Both the position numbers and the translations under genes were made by a program. The notes under the pieces are model-generated. The model was not told the origin of the DNA. It did no database searches and worked only from the letters and a program-made list of their open reading frames with translations. Below are positions 32,161-42,675 of a DNA stretch of 64,000 bases, piece after piece. Every line of letters starts with the position of its first letter. Position 1 is the stretch's first letter. The stretch comes from Erpobdella octoculata (Eukaryota > Annelida > Clitellata > Hirudinida > Erpobdellidae): NCBI GenBank assembly GCA_963978895.1, contig OZ022241.1, positions 12,200,856 to 12,264,855 of the forward strand. The letters run 5' to 3'.

Positions 32161-33100
32161 GTAATTCTTTCATTACTATAACCATGATATCCACTTTGAG
32201 AACAGTATCCATTGCATTGATTAAGTATTTTTCAAATTTATTAAAAAACAAATGCTTCCTGAAAAACAGAATTTTTAGCAAACATGAAACTTTTGAGAGG
32301 TTACTGTTAAAAAAATAACAAAATATTAATAAAGCATTAATTTGTTTTTTTTAAGATAAAGAAAATCCATAAAAGAGGTCATTTTAATTTCAACAAATGA
32401 GTTTAGTTGTAATGAAGTGTTTAGTTGCACCTTTCAAAAAGCTACTCGGTCCAAAATTGAAGATTAATTCCAATTCTAATAGCATCATAAAATTAAACAA
32501 ATAAATCATGCATTTTAATCATACTTAATCTCAATTATGATACGCTTTTCTTATAAAAGATTATCTCCCAATTAATAGACAAAGAGTGTACTAACTAGAT
32601 ATAGAAATATAATTTTAGTATTAATTAATTGACTTCGGCCTTTTATCAAAATCAGCGTTTGGCAATTGGGCCTTTTATCAAAATCAGCTTTCGGTAATTT
32701 GGTTCAAAAAGCCAAAATGGGTCATTCGGCAATTCGGCCTTCGGCAATTCGGGCGACACTATAAATAATACACTGAACCCGTGTTGCCACTCTAGTTCAC
32801 ACAAAAATCCCGAGATTTTTTCGAAAAAATCCCAAGATTTCTCAAAATACCTTAACATCGGACAATAAGACAAAAACACATAATGTAAGTTAATAATCAA
32901 GCATCAAAATGGTTGGTTTTTGTGTTATTGAACTTTTATTGTACGCTATTTGCTGTCCATTTAGATAAAAATTTAAATTTGACAGTTAATTAAATTGTTC
33001 ACAGTCAAAAAATATTAGGTCTTTTAATTGTAGCCCATTCAATAAAAATATCAGTAATTAAAAAAAAATAGTGATGGCAACCAGAGTTGTTAAGAGCGTT
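32161..33100. other. Intron 3 sequence with a short TTCGGCAATT-type repeat
   Basis: Around 32635-32750 there are several imperfect copies of TTTGGCAATTGGGCC and TTCGGCAATTCGG words and a duplicated CCTTTTATCAAAATCAGC. Nothing else was recognised. Confidence 0.5.
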
Positions 33101-33103
33101 ACT

Positions 33104-33668
33104 ATTGGCCATATATATAGAATAAATATATCGGCCCGCCTGTTGTTTAGGAAGGCTTTTAGCAAGGCAGCCTAGTAGACCGGAGATCCGAAACAAAGAG
33201 CTGAGAGTTACAACCGTATAGTAACTTAATCAAATATTTTTTAATAGAAAAAAAATTTTTTATGTACAAAATAAATGTTTAACTTTATAAAAATTAACAA
33301 ATTTTTTTATAAAAATGTCAGTTGACATTGAATTTTATTTGCGTAGTCTCTAGTTCGATGGTCTATTTATGTCTATTTAACGTCGCCTGTGTTATCGGTA
33401 AATTAGAATTGTATATTTTTTATGTCGGATATCGCGTTAAATTAAAATAAAGCTCATATCAACTACTTTTAGCTATAAGAAATTGACGTTTCTGTTTCTT
33501 ACAAAGCGGAGTTTAGTCTCCGCTGTCGTACCAAAAATAGATTAATACAAATAATGAATATTCATGGAACCAAAAGACTCTAAATCGTTTTTCGGAGGCC
33601 ATCTTGGCATCTCACTCAAAACCTGCTCATCTCCAATATATTTATTCTATATATATGCTATTGGCTGA
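33104..33668. mobile_element. Probable MITE with ~28-bp terminal inverted repeats
   Basis: Near-identical inverted segments (CATATATATAGAATAAATATA core) lie at about 33110-33136 and 33637-33665, enclosing about 500 bp without a coding frame. No clear target duplication was identified. Confidence 0.45.
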
Positions 33669-33669
33669 C

Positions 33670-34688
33670 AAGATCATTGATGGCAGCGCCGCTACATTTT
33701 TTAGCTGTCTCAGCGCTATTTGCTACCGCTACTTTTATTCAAAAACAAAATAAGTTTCTTATATCAATTAAATGATTTCCAATGTATTTTGTTTTTATTT
33801 GAAGTATGCATGAAATGTGAGTTTGATTGATTTATCGACGAGCGTAAGCGTCTCTTTGAAATATGGAACTTTTCCTGACCTCGCTAAAGCGAGCGTGTGC
33901 GTCTCTTTGAAATGTGGCAGAAGTGGTATACCGGGTGTTAGTGATGTTTTGAGGTGTATGGTAACTGGCTGTTTGAGTGTGTATATACCTACAGTTTGTA
34001 CGAACAGTTTAAAGCAGTTTTTAAAAAATTTTTATTCAATTGTCTCTTGCTCGTTTGATCTTAAGATCTTAGCGTTATTTCTTGTGCAGTTTTTTATTTA
34101 CTGTATGTGACAAGTAAAATTGTTGTATATTACAACCATATTTTCTACAAACTTGTTGATTGCTCGAGGCATAAGTGTTTTTGAAGCGTGGTCCCTTGGT
34201 GTTAAACGACCCATGCCAGATTTGACATAGCGGGCATGCGTGATGCTTTACTGTGTTTGTGGCCTTTGGTGAATGTGTTCATATACGGTTTACAAAAACA
34301 GTCGAATATAATTTGTCTGGTGCTGTGACCGGGAGCGGGAGACAAACCCGAAAAAAAACTTCAAAAAGTACTACCCGTGACATCCCTAGTAAAAAACAGA
34401 AACGAGAAAAAGAGAAAACGAGAAAAAAATAGTTAATACAAAAGAGAGAAGAAAAACAACAACAAAAAACTTCCATAAATTTTTTCGCAGAGTTGAGTAA
34501 CCCGGACATTGCATTTATATAAAACTGGCCGTGCCTGGATTTTTCTCTTATACAACAGGCATGATCTAGATTGTTTTGCTTGTAAAACAACCAGGACCGG
34601 ACAGGCATTAAAAAAATCAACCTTGCAGGGTTTTTCTGTTTACAACAAATAACATAATTTTACAAATAACTTAAATTTTGTTTTCAAG
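33670..34688. other. End of intron 3
   Basis: AT-rich, with a short direct duplication GCGTCTCTTTGAAATATGG / GCGTCTCTTTGAAATGTGG near 33847 and 33899. It ends at the acceptor GTTTTCAAG. Confidence 0.4.
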
Positions 34689-34811
34689 CGTGGTGTTTTG
34701 AAGGTAAGCTCAAATGCAACCCAACTTCAACAGTGTGCATTAACAATAGAAACAACTACACTTGCAGCTGTAAGCCTGGCTTCAAACACTTCTCTATTTC
34801 TGATTGTCTAG
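34689..34811 (+). CDS. Host gene exon 4: EGF module
   Basis: 123 nt, phase 1 to phase 1, bordered by TTTTCAAG and G|GTATTA. It encodes WCFEGKLKCN, then STVCINNRNNYTCSCKPGF and SDCLG. Six cysteines in EGF spacing, with the YTCSCKPGF core and no calcium-binding DxNEC start. The split codon with exon 3 gives Thr. Confidence 0.8.
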   Translation, partial: RGVLKVSSNATQLQQCALTIETTTLAAVSLASNTSLFLIV

Positions 34812-35222
34812 GTATTAACATGACCAAACAGTTTTTTATACATTTTATTATTAGACCGGCTTAACCATATTCTTGGATAGTGGAAAAATTGTAATTTGTT
34901 AGTTGCTCGGTGATGTGGTTATTGTATCTTACTGTCACTCGCAATTGTATCTGAAATCGGATTGGGCCAAACTTTTTTTCATCTAGTTAAAAACTGATAC
35001 ACATTTGCCTACCAAAATTGGATAGAAAACTGAGTTGATATGAGCCGTAAGTAGCAATTTTGCTTGCCTAGGATTTAAAACCAGGATCCTAGGCGTAAAC
35101 GCTGAAATATATATTTATACTGCTATGTCAACGCATCTCTAGACTAAGACATATTTAAAAAACGTTTTTTGATAAAAACTTAGAAAAAAATTTAATACTG
35201 AATTAAATTTTTAATCATGCAG
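34812..35222. other. Intron 4
   Basis: AT-rich intron between the first EGF exon and the calcium-binding EGF array. The acceptor is AATCATGCAG. Confidence 0.5.
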
Positions 35223-35351
35223 ATATAAATGAGTGCTCAGAAAAAAATCACAATTGCGGCAGTGAAGAAATATGTAAGAATACTGTAGGAAGTTTTATGT
35301 GCCGCAAATGTTCTCCGGGATTTAAGAAATTAAACAATTCAGAATGTCAAG
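35223..35351 (+). CDS. Host gene: calcium-binding EGF exon a
   Basis: 129 nt, phase 1-1. It encodes DINECSEKNHNCGS, then EEICKNTVGSFMCRKC and SPGFKK...SECQG. Six cysteines, the D-I-N-E calcium ligand start, and the C-x-N-T-x-G-S-F hydroxylation/aromatic motif are present. The donor is G|GTTGAG. First unit of the 269-bp array. Confidence 0.85.
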
Positions 35352-35491
35352 GTTGAGTTTGAGTTTGTTTAATCAGCTTTCAATGATAAATTGCAAATGA
35401 TAAACAACAGCATAAATGAGTAACTAGGGTTTTGTTTGCTATTGCCATTGCTGTTTCTATTTTATTTATTACTATTATTACTAATACACAG

Positions 35492-35620
35492 ATGTTGATG
35501 AGTGCTCAGAAAAAAATCACAATTGCGGCAGTGAAGAAATATGTAAGAATACTTTAGGCAGTTTTATTTGCAGCAAATGTTCTCCGGGATTTAAGAAATC
35601 AAACAATTCAGAATGTCAAG
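35492..35620 (+). CDS. Host gene: calcium-binding EGF exon b
   Basis: 129 nt, exactly 269 bp after exon a, with acceptor AATACACAG and donor G|GTTGAG. It starts DVDECSEKN and carries small changes against exon a (NTLGSFICSKC, KKSNNSEC). All six cysteines and the calcium ligands are kept. Confidence 0.85.
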
Positions 35621-35750
35621 GTTGAGTTTGAGTTTTTGTAATCAGCTTTCAATGATAAATTGTAAATGAAAAACAACAGAATAAATGATTAACTAGGATT
35701 TTGTTTGTTATTGCCATTGCTGTTTTTACTTTATTTATTACAATTATTAC

Positions 35751-35957
35751 TAATGAGTGCTCAGAAAAAAATCACAATTGCGGCAGAAATTAAACAATTC
35801 AGAATGTCAAGGTTGAGTTTGAGTTTTTGTAATCAGCTTTCAATGATAAATTGCAAATGATAAACAACAGAATAAATAATTAACTAGGGGTTTGTTTGTT
35901 ATTGCCATTGATGTTTCTACTTTATTTAAAGAAATTAAACAATTCAGAATGTCAAGG
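35751..35957 (+). pseudogene. Two broken EGF exon units
   Basis: At 35751-35811 an EGF unit lacks its acceptor and the middle of the exon: sequence jumps from CACAATTGCGGCAG to the 3' part. At 35929-35957 only the last ~29 bp of an exon remain, with normal intron sequence after it. They are deletion products of the array and unlikely to be spliced in. Confidence 0.8.
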
Positions 35958-36083
35958 TTGAGCTTGAGTTTTTTTAATCAGCTTTCAATGAAAAATTGCA
36001 AATGATAAACACCAGAATAAATGATTAACTAGGATTTTGTTTGTTATTGCCATTGCTGTTTTCACTTTATTTATTATTTATTT

Positions 36084-36300
36084 AGAGGCGCTGGTGGCAG
36101 AGCGGTGGATCGTTCGCCTGTCAATCATTAGGTCGGCAGTTCAGGCCTCACCGGCGTCACCAGCGTAACTCCTTAAGCAAGAAGTTCACTCGCATTGCTA
36201 AAGGGGTAGGCGCCTATAAATGGCTGCCTCTGCAAAGAACCCTTCAGTGGCCTTGAAGTCCTTTAGGATTTACGCCACTCTAAATATTGTCAAACATTAG
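36084..36300 (+). mobile_element. tRNA-derived SINE 2 within the EGF array
   Basis: The tRNA-like head at 36086-36169 closes with an 8-bp stem CGCTGGTG/CACCAGCG and contains a TGGCAGAGCGGTGG A box and a degenerate B box. The body has CCTTAAGCAAGAAGTTCACT, related to SINE 1, and the tail CGCCACTCTAAATATTGTC. A TAT/TATT-rich end merges with the EGF intron. Confidence 0.82.
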
Positions 36301-36334
36301 TATTATTATTATTACAATTATTACTAATACACAG

Positions 36335-36463
36335 ATGTTAATGAGTGCTCAGAAAAAAATCACAATTGCGGCAGTGAAAAAATATGTGAGAATACTGTAG
36401 GAAGTTTTATGTGCCGCAAATGTTCTCCAGGATTTAAGAAATTAAACAATTTAGAATGTCAAG
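36335..36463 (+). CDS. Host gene: calcium-binding EGF exon c
   Basis: 129 nt, phase 1-1. Starts DVNECSEKNHNC and keeps six cysteines (GSEKICENTVGSFMCRKC). The following intron was split at 36597 by the BEL element. Confidence 0.85.
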
Positions 36464-36597
36464 GTTGAGTTTGAGTTTTTGTAATCAGCTTTCAATGATA
36501 AATTGCAAATGATAAAGAACAGAATAAATGATTAACTAGTATTTTGTTTGTTATTGCCATTGCTGTTTTTATTTTATTTTTTACTATTATTACTAAT

Positions 36598-36773
36598 TGT
36601 TCGTTAGAAATTCTTTCGCTAATTTCTATTTTAAACCACGCAACTCGACGACAATCCTTCGAGAACTTTCTTTATTTCAACAACTCGAAACAACAACAAT
36701 GCTCGCTGGAAGAAAATCAAAAAACCAAAGAAACTAAATATAAGTTAATTCCTAACAAAAAGTCTCCCGAACA
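36598..36773 (-). repeat. BEL 3' LTR
   Basis: 176 bp, matching 42220-42395 except for one base near 36625 (TTTCT versus TATCT). Confidence 0.95.
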
Positions 36774-37553
36774 TTCTCCCCTTCGTGATGTATCAACATC
36801 ACTCAAAGGACGGAAACTAAAATTAATCTCTATTGATCGATAATTAAACTTCACATAGTTATGTTACAGATTTAGGACGGAATGACAGTACATCAGTAAT
36901 TCGGTCGCACGTTTAATTCAATTCATGTAAAGCAAACAATTCAATAAAGAAGCCGTTACAATTTAAGCCAGTTCAAATAAGCTGGAACAACCAGAAACTG
37001 CAGAAGCTATCTACTAGCGTTTAAAGTCAAACATCATGAAAAACATTTTAATTTGAATGAGAAATTCGAATCTGTTCATCATGTCAAATTAAATTCAGCT
37101 GCGCGGATGAGGTGTGATCACACTTGTTCAATAATCCATATTACAAATGCCATGTCAGTCATAGGTTCAATGTTTCCGTTTCAAGGACAGACAGAGCAAC
37201 AAAATTTGAAGTTTGAGAATTCAAATGTCAATAACATTTAATGTCTAAATGATAACGATCATATATTATAATAAATATCGAGTCAACAAAACCAACGTAA
37301 TAATCTCATAGAATATTGCTATCATAATATTGAATTGCAAGTGATTGCAACATCTCGATCATCATCAGAATTCATAAACGTCTAATCATTCAATTAAATT
37401 CACGATTACTCTATGAAATCATCAAAAGTAATTACAATGTTTCGGACGTCTTAAAGAAGCCTAATGTTCTTAGTATTTCAAAGTCTAATATTATTCGGAC
37501 ACTCTATTCAAAAAGATCATGTTATTACGCTCAGGCAAAACTATCGAAAACAT

Positions 37554-40127
37554 TTAATCGTCGGCGATTTCCAGCGGAGAGAGATGGCTAATCGCACGTG
37601 TCAGGACAGTTTGACCTACTTGAACTTTCACTACTCGTACATGACCATCTTTGCCAGGCATCACGTCAACAACTCTTCCAAGTGGCCACTGTCCTCTTGC
37701 AGTGTCGGAGTTCATCACTATTACGACGTCACCAATCGCAAAGTCCCGCTTAACAGAGTTCCATTTCTTTCGTGAACTCAGTCCGGGGATCCATTCCTGA
37801 AGCCACCGCTGCCAGAAATGTCTAATAAGTTCTTGTACTCGTCTCCAACGTCGTCTTACGTGATTCAAGTTGTTTACCGGTTCTATTACTGGTGCAGCTT
37901 GATGACCCAGTTCTCCGTGTAGAAAATGGCTTGGTGTTAACGGAATGATATCGCTCGAACTCGATGATTGATATGTTAATGGACGTGAATTCAGAAGTGC
38001 CTCAGCTCCGATGAAGGCACTTGATAATTCTTCGTCCGTAACATCGGCACGTCCAAGTATAGCATAAACTGCGCGTTTAGCTGCTTTAATCATAATTTCA
38101 AACACGCCACCGAAATGAGGTGCAACCGGAGGATTGAAATTCCACTTTACTGAATGCGACGATGTAGATTTCACAATCTTCTTTTGATTCCATTGAGATA
38201 TAAGTTCGTTGAGCTCATGAACGGCTCCAACAAAATTGCGTCCGTTATCGGATGTAAATTCATTAGGCCATCCTCTACGATTTGCGAAACGATAAAGCGC
38301 ATTCAAAAACGAATCGGTGTCAAGTCCATACGCCATTTCCAAATGGACTGCTCTGGTAGCCATGCACGTAAACAAGCACAGGTAACGTTTTTCGCGACTT
38401 TTACCTTTACCACGGATTGTAATGAATGGCCCTGCAAAATCTAGTGCCGTGTGACTAAAAGTGCATAACGGTTCTGGTGCCTTTAGTCTGGAAATCGGAA
38501 GTGGTGCCATTATTTGATTTGCGGCTTTTGCATTTCTTCTTTTGCATTCCATGCAAACATATTGATATTCACGAATAGCTTCACGTGCCGACAGGATCCA
38601 GTATCTTTTCGAAAGTTTTGCCAACAGATGATTAATTCCACAAATATGAGCTCCTTGTTCGTGTTCAAACTTGATGATTAATTGTGTAATACTATGTTTC
38701 TTCGGTAGTATTATCGGATATTTTGTATCGTAATGCAACATTTCTGCATTCACTAATCGACTGTTGCTTCTCATCAATCCGTCTTCATCAAGTTGAGGAT
38801 TTAATACAAGTAATTTGCTGCATTTTGGTAACGGTTTTCTTTGTAGCAATGCGCGATATTCATTTTCGAAAGCTTCTTGTTGGCAAGACTTTAATAACAA
38901 AACTTCGGACTCGTTCAATTCATCTGAATTTAATTCGCCTTTGATTCGGTTCTGTTTCACCAACTGAAAATTACCGATAAATCTTATGATCCATGATACA
39001 ATTCTCACAAGACGAATCCAACTAGAATATCTGTCTAGGTTTAATCTTTCTTTTTCACGATTTACAGATTCACGATTTTCATTTTTGCCTCCGATTTTGT
39101 TAATTCTCAACTCGATTTTCCTTTCTACGGCCTGGGAAGAATTGACACTCATCGATTCCTTCAAGATGTTCTTCGGTTTTGCTGCAGCTTCATGTTCTGA
39201 AGCTTGGTTTTCAATTCTCAATATTAAAGCTAACTCATCGAGAACAGCTCTATCGTTTTGAAAGCTTGATCTTTTTTGTACCGAGTCTCTCGCAGATAAC
39301 ATTCCTTGAATTCTTCCCGAATTATTTAAGCAGCTCAAGTTTCCATTATTTTCACCAGCTTCTGGTTTATTATTGACTGTCAACTCAAAGCCATCTTCCC
39401 TGCTTGCTTGATGAAATTCGTCGCTGCTGGGCGGCTTTCGGCACTTGCAAGTTCCAAGAGCTTCCGAAACAGATCTTCCGACGCGCAGTGACAACGACAC
39501 CTCTTTGAAACATGCACCTCCGAGTTCTACAATGACTGTACCTCCTTGAAGTTTGGAACTTTCAGAAAGAAAGCTGGCTTGTCGGCAATTTGGTTGATTT
39601 ATACTAATTCCATCGTTGACCTGAGAACCACTGTTGTCGATAACGTTGACGACCTCATTTTTCTGATCCTTCATCTCGCTGGTGCCTGCATCTTTATCTC
39701 GACTATCATTTCTCAAGTTATTTTCCACGTTATCAGAACGTTTTGAATCGTGAGAAAGACAAGTTTCAGCAAGTTTATTATCATCATCACCATCATCAGC
39801 CGTTACAAAGATACTGCTCTTCACGTTATTAGAACCGTTCTCATTTGATTCAGTAAGTATGTTTTCATTACCAGGAAATACATCGTCATCGTCACCAACA
39901 TGCATTTTTGTTGCTTGATCTAAAATTGACATCGTGTCGTTCTTTGTTGTCATTTCTTCTACTTCCCAAAATTTGCGCAGTGCTAAGCCGAGATCGGCTT
40001 CTTTCTGAATCAAATACGTGTATGCAAAAGATATCTGGAATTGGTTTTGATTTGGCGACGACGCTCCAACACAAGTCCATCCGAGCGGAGTCAATCTTGC
40101 AATAGGTGCACCTTTTTTGCCACGCAC
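37554..40127 (-). CDS. BEL pol remnant: integrase with acidic region in place of RT/RNase H
   Basis: 857-residue frame in the same reading frame as gag and following its single stop. Residues 10-60 hold the usual BEL protease-RT junction (RLTPLGWTCVG, LRKFWEVEEM). Instead of RT, about 300 residues (60-365) are Asn/Asp/Ser/Glu-rich without known motifs. From about 366 typical BEL sequence resumes: SSWIRLVRIVSWIIRF, then the H2C2 zinc region ending VCMECKRR. The integrase core follows (D in ALDFAGPF, D in TSDNGRNF, E in GGVFEIM), then a C-terminal domain. The frame stays open throughout. The listed start is a GTG, so translation probably depends on the upstream frame. Confidence 0.87.
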   Translation of the reverse strand: MRGKKGAPIARLTPLGWTCVGASSPNQNQFQISFAYTYLIQKEADLGLALRKFWEVEEMTTKNDTMSILDQATKMHVGDDDDVFPGNENILTESNENGSNNVKSSIFVTADDGDDDNKLAETCLSHDSKRSDNVENNLRNDSRDKDAGTSEMKDQKNEVVNVIDNSGSQVNDGISINQPNCRQASFLSESSKLQGGTVIVELGGACFKEVSLSLRVGRSVSEALGTCKCRKPPSSDEFHQASREDGFELTVNNKPEAGENNGNLSCLNNSGRIQGMLSARDSVQKRSSFQNDRAVLDELALILRIENQASEHEAAAKPKNILKESMSVNSSQAVERKIELRINKIGGKNENRESVNREKERLNLDRYSSWIRLVRIVSWIIRFIGNFQLVKQNRIKGELNSDELNESEVLLLKSCQQEAFENEYRALLQRKPLPKCSKLLVLNPQLDEDGLMRSNSRLVNAEMLHYDTKYPIILPKKHSITQLIIKFEHEQGAHICGINHLLAKLSKRYWILSAREAIREYQYVCMECKRRNAKAANQIMAPLPISRLKAPEPLCTFSHTALDFAGPFITIRGKGKSREKRYLCLFTCMATRAVHLEMAYGLDTDSFLNALYRFANRRGWPNEFTSDNGRNFVGAVHELNELISQWNQKKIVKSTSSHSVKWNFNPPVAPHFGGVFEIMIKAAKRAVYAILGRADVTDEELSSAFIGAEALLNSRPLTYQSSSSSDIIPLTPSHFLHGELGHQAAPVIEPVNNLNHVRRRWRRVQELIRHFWQRWLQEWIPGLSSRKKWNSVKRDFAIGDVVIVMNSDTARGQWPLGRVVDVMPGKDGHVRVVKVQVGQTVLTRAISHLSPLEIADD

Positions 40128-40133
40128 CTCCTG

Positions 40134-42137
40134 TCAAGAAAAATGTAAATCTGCATAATCTAATCCTATGAGCATATCGATCTTTGCACGCGGTTCAATA
40201 TATGGAAACTTGATGTTACGTAGATGCGGCCATTTCATCTGAAACCTCTTCCAATCTACCGCTTTCATATCACCAGTGACTTTATTTGTTGTGAAGGCAT
40301 TTATTTTCATCTTAATTACACGATTCAAACTTTGAAGTTCCACCTCCACTGCTTGTGTCTGGAAACCAGCTTGATGACCATTTAGCATACTCACAGTAAC
40401 ATGACGTGAACTGCCGAGGAGACCAAGTTCTGCAACAACGTCGGAGTTTATGTAGGTTTTGGTCGACCCGTCGTCAAGTAAAGCGTTGATCTTTATTGAC
40501 TTGAACCCATTTCTTAGAATAACTGGCACGGTTCGTAAAGCAATCACGTTGTTATTTCCTGGTTCAGTCGCTGTCATTGTTACGTTTTCTTGTTTGTTAT
40601 CGTTGGCTTCTCCCCTTCGTACGTTAGCAAGAGGTCGAACAGAAGTAAGTTGACGATTCTCATATCTACCGTGGAGAAGTCGATGATGAGTGTTCATACA
40701 ACCCTCTAGACCGCACAACCTACTGCGTTTGCATGTTGAGCCTCTATGCGATGAACCCAAACACCGAAAACAGAGATGTTTTTCTATGGCAAGCTTCCAT
40801 CTGCTGTCGACAGTTTTTTGGCTGAACACTTCGCATTTCCAGATTGGATGGTATCCACCGCAGCATTCACAAGTCTTCGTTGTTACATCATCATTTTGTC
40901 CAAAATACGAAGATGATTGTAGATTCGGATTACGACGTTGAGAACTGACTTCAATTTTTGATAGTCCATGAACCACTTCGGATGCAATTGTTCGAAATTC
41001 TGCTTCTTGCAGTACGAAATGACGCAGATTTTCTACATTTTCGACTCTTTGATGTTCAAATAGCCAACGCTGAAAAGACGCATTCATGGCTTCGTCCATT
41101 TTTTTAATAATCTTGTGGTACATTGAGCCACAACCCAGTTCATCATATCGACCAGATTCACGTAAGTTGATTACAGTCAAATCGAGAAGATCGGCAAATC
41201 TATCTAGATCGATGGCACTACCAGCTCTAAGCGGACGAAAGTTATCTACGGCTTCAAGCTGCAAGGCAACTTGTCGACGAATGCCACCAAACTTTCTTTT
41301 TAAACGTTGCTTTGCTGCCTCGTAACTTTCCGCTGAATGTCCTAGGTTTTCCACAACTTTCAAGGCGTCACCGCTAAGGTACTGACGTAACTGAAGCAAT
41401 TTATATTCAGCGGACATTGGAGCTTTGTCAATGCATGCAATAAAGGCTGCTTTCCACGCTTCATATTTTGATTTGTCTCCGTTAAATACAGGAATTGATA
41501 CCTTTTTTAGCTGCCTCCACAAGTCATGACCGACATCGCTGGCTGTTGGTTGAACGGAAGAATGATGGTTTGCGATACTCGGCTGAGCCTGGGGGAGAAA
41601 GCTTGCTGAGTGAACGCGGTAGTCGTTACTGGTGGTAGATAATGGAACGAAACCGCCATGGGATGAGAACGGGATGACAGTTGGTGCAGTTCTCGACGTC
41701 CAGACATTCGAAGACATTAATCCAGCTTCGGACGATATTAAGTTGGCAGATGACTGAGGACGAGGAGATGATTGTCTTTTGCTATTTTCTAAAAAATGTT
41801 CTGCTTTTTCCATTATTGTAGAAAACTCAGTTTCTAGAGTAGCAATATTTTTCTGTATTTGCTGTTCTTTCAACGTTTCGCTTATCTCCGCATAATAACC
41901 CAACAGGTTTTCCATACTTTCTATTGCATGCATTTCAATCTTCGTAATACGTTCCTGTCTATCTTCAATTTCTGCAATTTTAGACACGTCGTTACTGTTT
42001 AGCAATTTTTTCAACTGAAAATATTCACGAGTAAATTGTGCTCTAGCTTTGCACATTACAGCTTGCATTTCGTTTTCCTTTTCTTGAATGAGCATAGTCT
42101 CGCTTTCGTCTATCTCTGAATTCGCCTTATTCGACAT
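40134..42137 (-). CDS. BEL gag-protease
   Basis: 667 residues from ATG. Residues 1-125 are coiled-coil-rich. The capsid-like region includes KYEAWKAAF, EYKLLQLRQYLSGDALKVV and RLKRKFGG (DUF1759-like). Cys/His-rich knuckles lie around 420-490 (CECCGGYHPIWKC, CFRCLGSSHRGSTC). The aspartic protease has ALLDDGSTKTYI near 555 (DUF1758-like). It ends at TGA (40134-40136) after LDYADLHFS. The next ORF continues in the same frame, so one nonsense or readthrough codon separates the two. Confidence 0.9.
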   Translation of the reverse strand: MSNKANSEIDESETMLIQEKENEMQAVMCKARAQFTREYFQLKKLLNSNDVSKIAEIEDRQERITKIEMHAIESMENLLGYYAEISETLKEQQIQKNIATLETEFSTIMEKAEHFLENSKRQSSPRPQSSANLISSEAGLMSSNVWTSRTAPTVIPFSSHGGFVPLSTTSNDYRVHSASFLPQAQPSIANHHSSVQPTASDVGHDLWRQLKKVSIPVFNGDKSKYEAWKAAFIACIDKAPMSAEYKLLQLRQYLSGDALKVVENLGHSAESYEAAKQRLKRKFGGIRRQVALQLEAVDNFRPLRAGSAIDLDRFADLLDLTVINLRESGRYDELGCGSMYHKIIKKMDEAMNASFQRWLFEHQRVENVENLRHFVLQEAEFRTIASEVVHGLSKIEVSSQRRNPNLQSSSYFGQNDDVTTKTCECCGGYHPIWKCEVFSQKTVDSRWKLAIEKHLCFRCLGSSHRGSTCKRSRLCGLEGCMNTHHRLLHGRYENRQLTSVRPLANVRRGEANDNKQENVTMTATEPGNNNVIALRTVPVILRNGFKSIKINALLDDGSTKTYINSDVVAELGLLGSSRHVTVSMLNGHQAGFQTQAVEVELQSLNRVIKMKINAFTTNKVTGDMKAVDWKRFQMKWPHLRNIKFPYIEPRAKIDMLIGLDYADLHFS

Positions 42138-42198
42138 TTTCGATAATTCTTTCGTAATAACGTTTCAAAATTCGACTTCGGAATAGACTATACTATAA

Positions 42199-42219
42199 AC
42201 CACGCTCTGCTACCAAATT
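42199..42219 (-). other. BEL primer-binding region
   Basis: Just inside the 5' LTR the minus strand reads AATTTGGTAGCAGAGCGTGG, a TGGTAGCAGAGC-type primer site. The matching tRNA is not assigned. Confidence 0.55.
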
Positions 42220-42395
42220 TGTTCGTTAGAAATTCTTTCGCTAATATCTATTTTAAACCACGCAACTCGACGACAATCCTTCGAGAACTTTCTTTATTTC
42301 AACAACTCGAAACAACAACAATGCTCGCTGGAAGAAAATCAAAAAACCAAAGAAACTAAATATAAGTTAATTCCTAACAAAAAGTCTCCCGAACA
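42220..42395 (-). repeat. BEL 5' LTR
   Basis: 176 bp, partner of 36598-36773. Target duplication CTAAT follows at 42396-42400. Confidence 0.95.
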
Positions 42396-42406
42396 CTAAT
42401 ACACAG

Positions 42407-42535
42407 ATGTTAATGAGTGCTCAGAAAAAAATCACAATTGCGACAGTGAAGAAATATGTAAGAATACTGTAGGAAGTTTTATGTGCAGCAAATGTTTTCC
42501 GGGATTTAAGAAATTAAACAATTCAGAATGTCAAG
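42407..42535 (+). CDS. Host gene: calcium-binding EGF exon d
   Basis: 129 nt, first exon after the BEL insertion. Its acceptor AATACACAG follows the target duplication directly, so splicing signals survived. It has Asp for Gly after the second cysteine (HNCDSEE) and otherwise the consensus, with six cysteines. Confidence 0.85.
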
Positions 42536-42675
42536 GTTGAGTTTGATTTTTTTTATACAGCTTTCAATGATAAATTGCAAATGATAAACAACAGAATAAA
42601 TGATTAACTAGTATTTTGTTTGTTATTGCCATTGCTGTTTCTACTTTATTTATTACTATTATTACTAATACACAG

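Larger units (their letters stand above)
36598..42395 (-). mobile_element. BEL/Pao LTR retrotransposon, RT replaced, young
   Basis: 176-bp LTRs (36598-36773 and 42220-42395) differ at one base by eye and end TGTTCG...GAACA. A perfect CTAAT duplication (36593-36597, 42396-42400) marks the site in an EGF intron. A purine tract GAAGGGGAGAA precedes the 3' LTR. The interior encodes gag, protease and integrase on the minus strand with one stop codon. About 780 bp (36774-37553) between the purine tract and the ORF end is non-coding. Confidence 0.93.

Noticed and set aside
36086..36169. A second tRNA gene
   Set aside because: The head folds partly like a tRNA, but the B box is degenerate and a SINE core and tail follow within an EGF intron.
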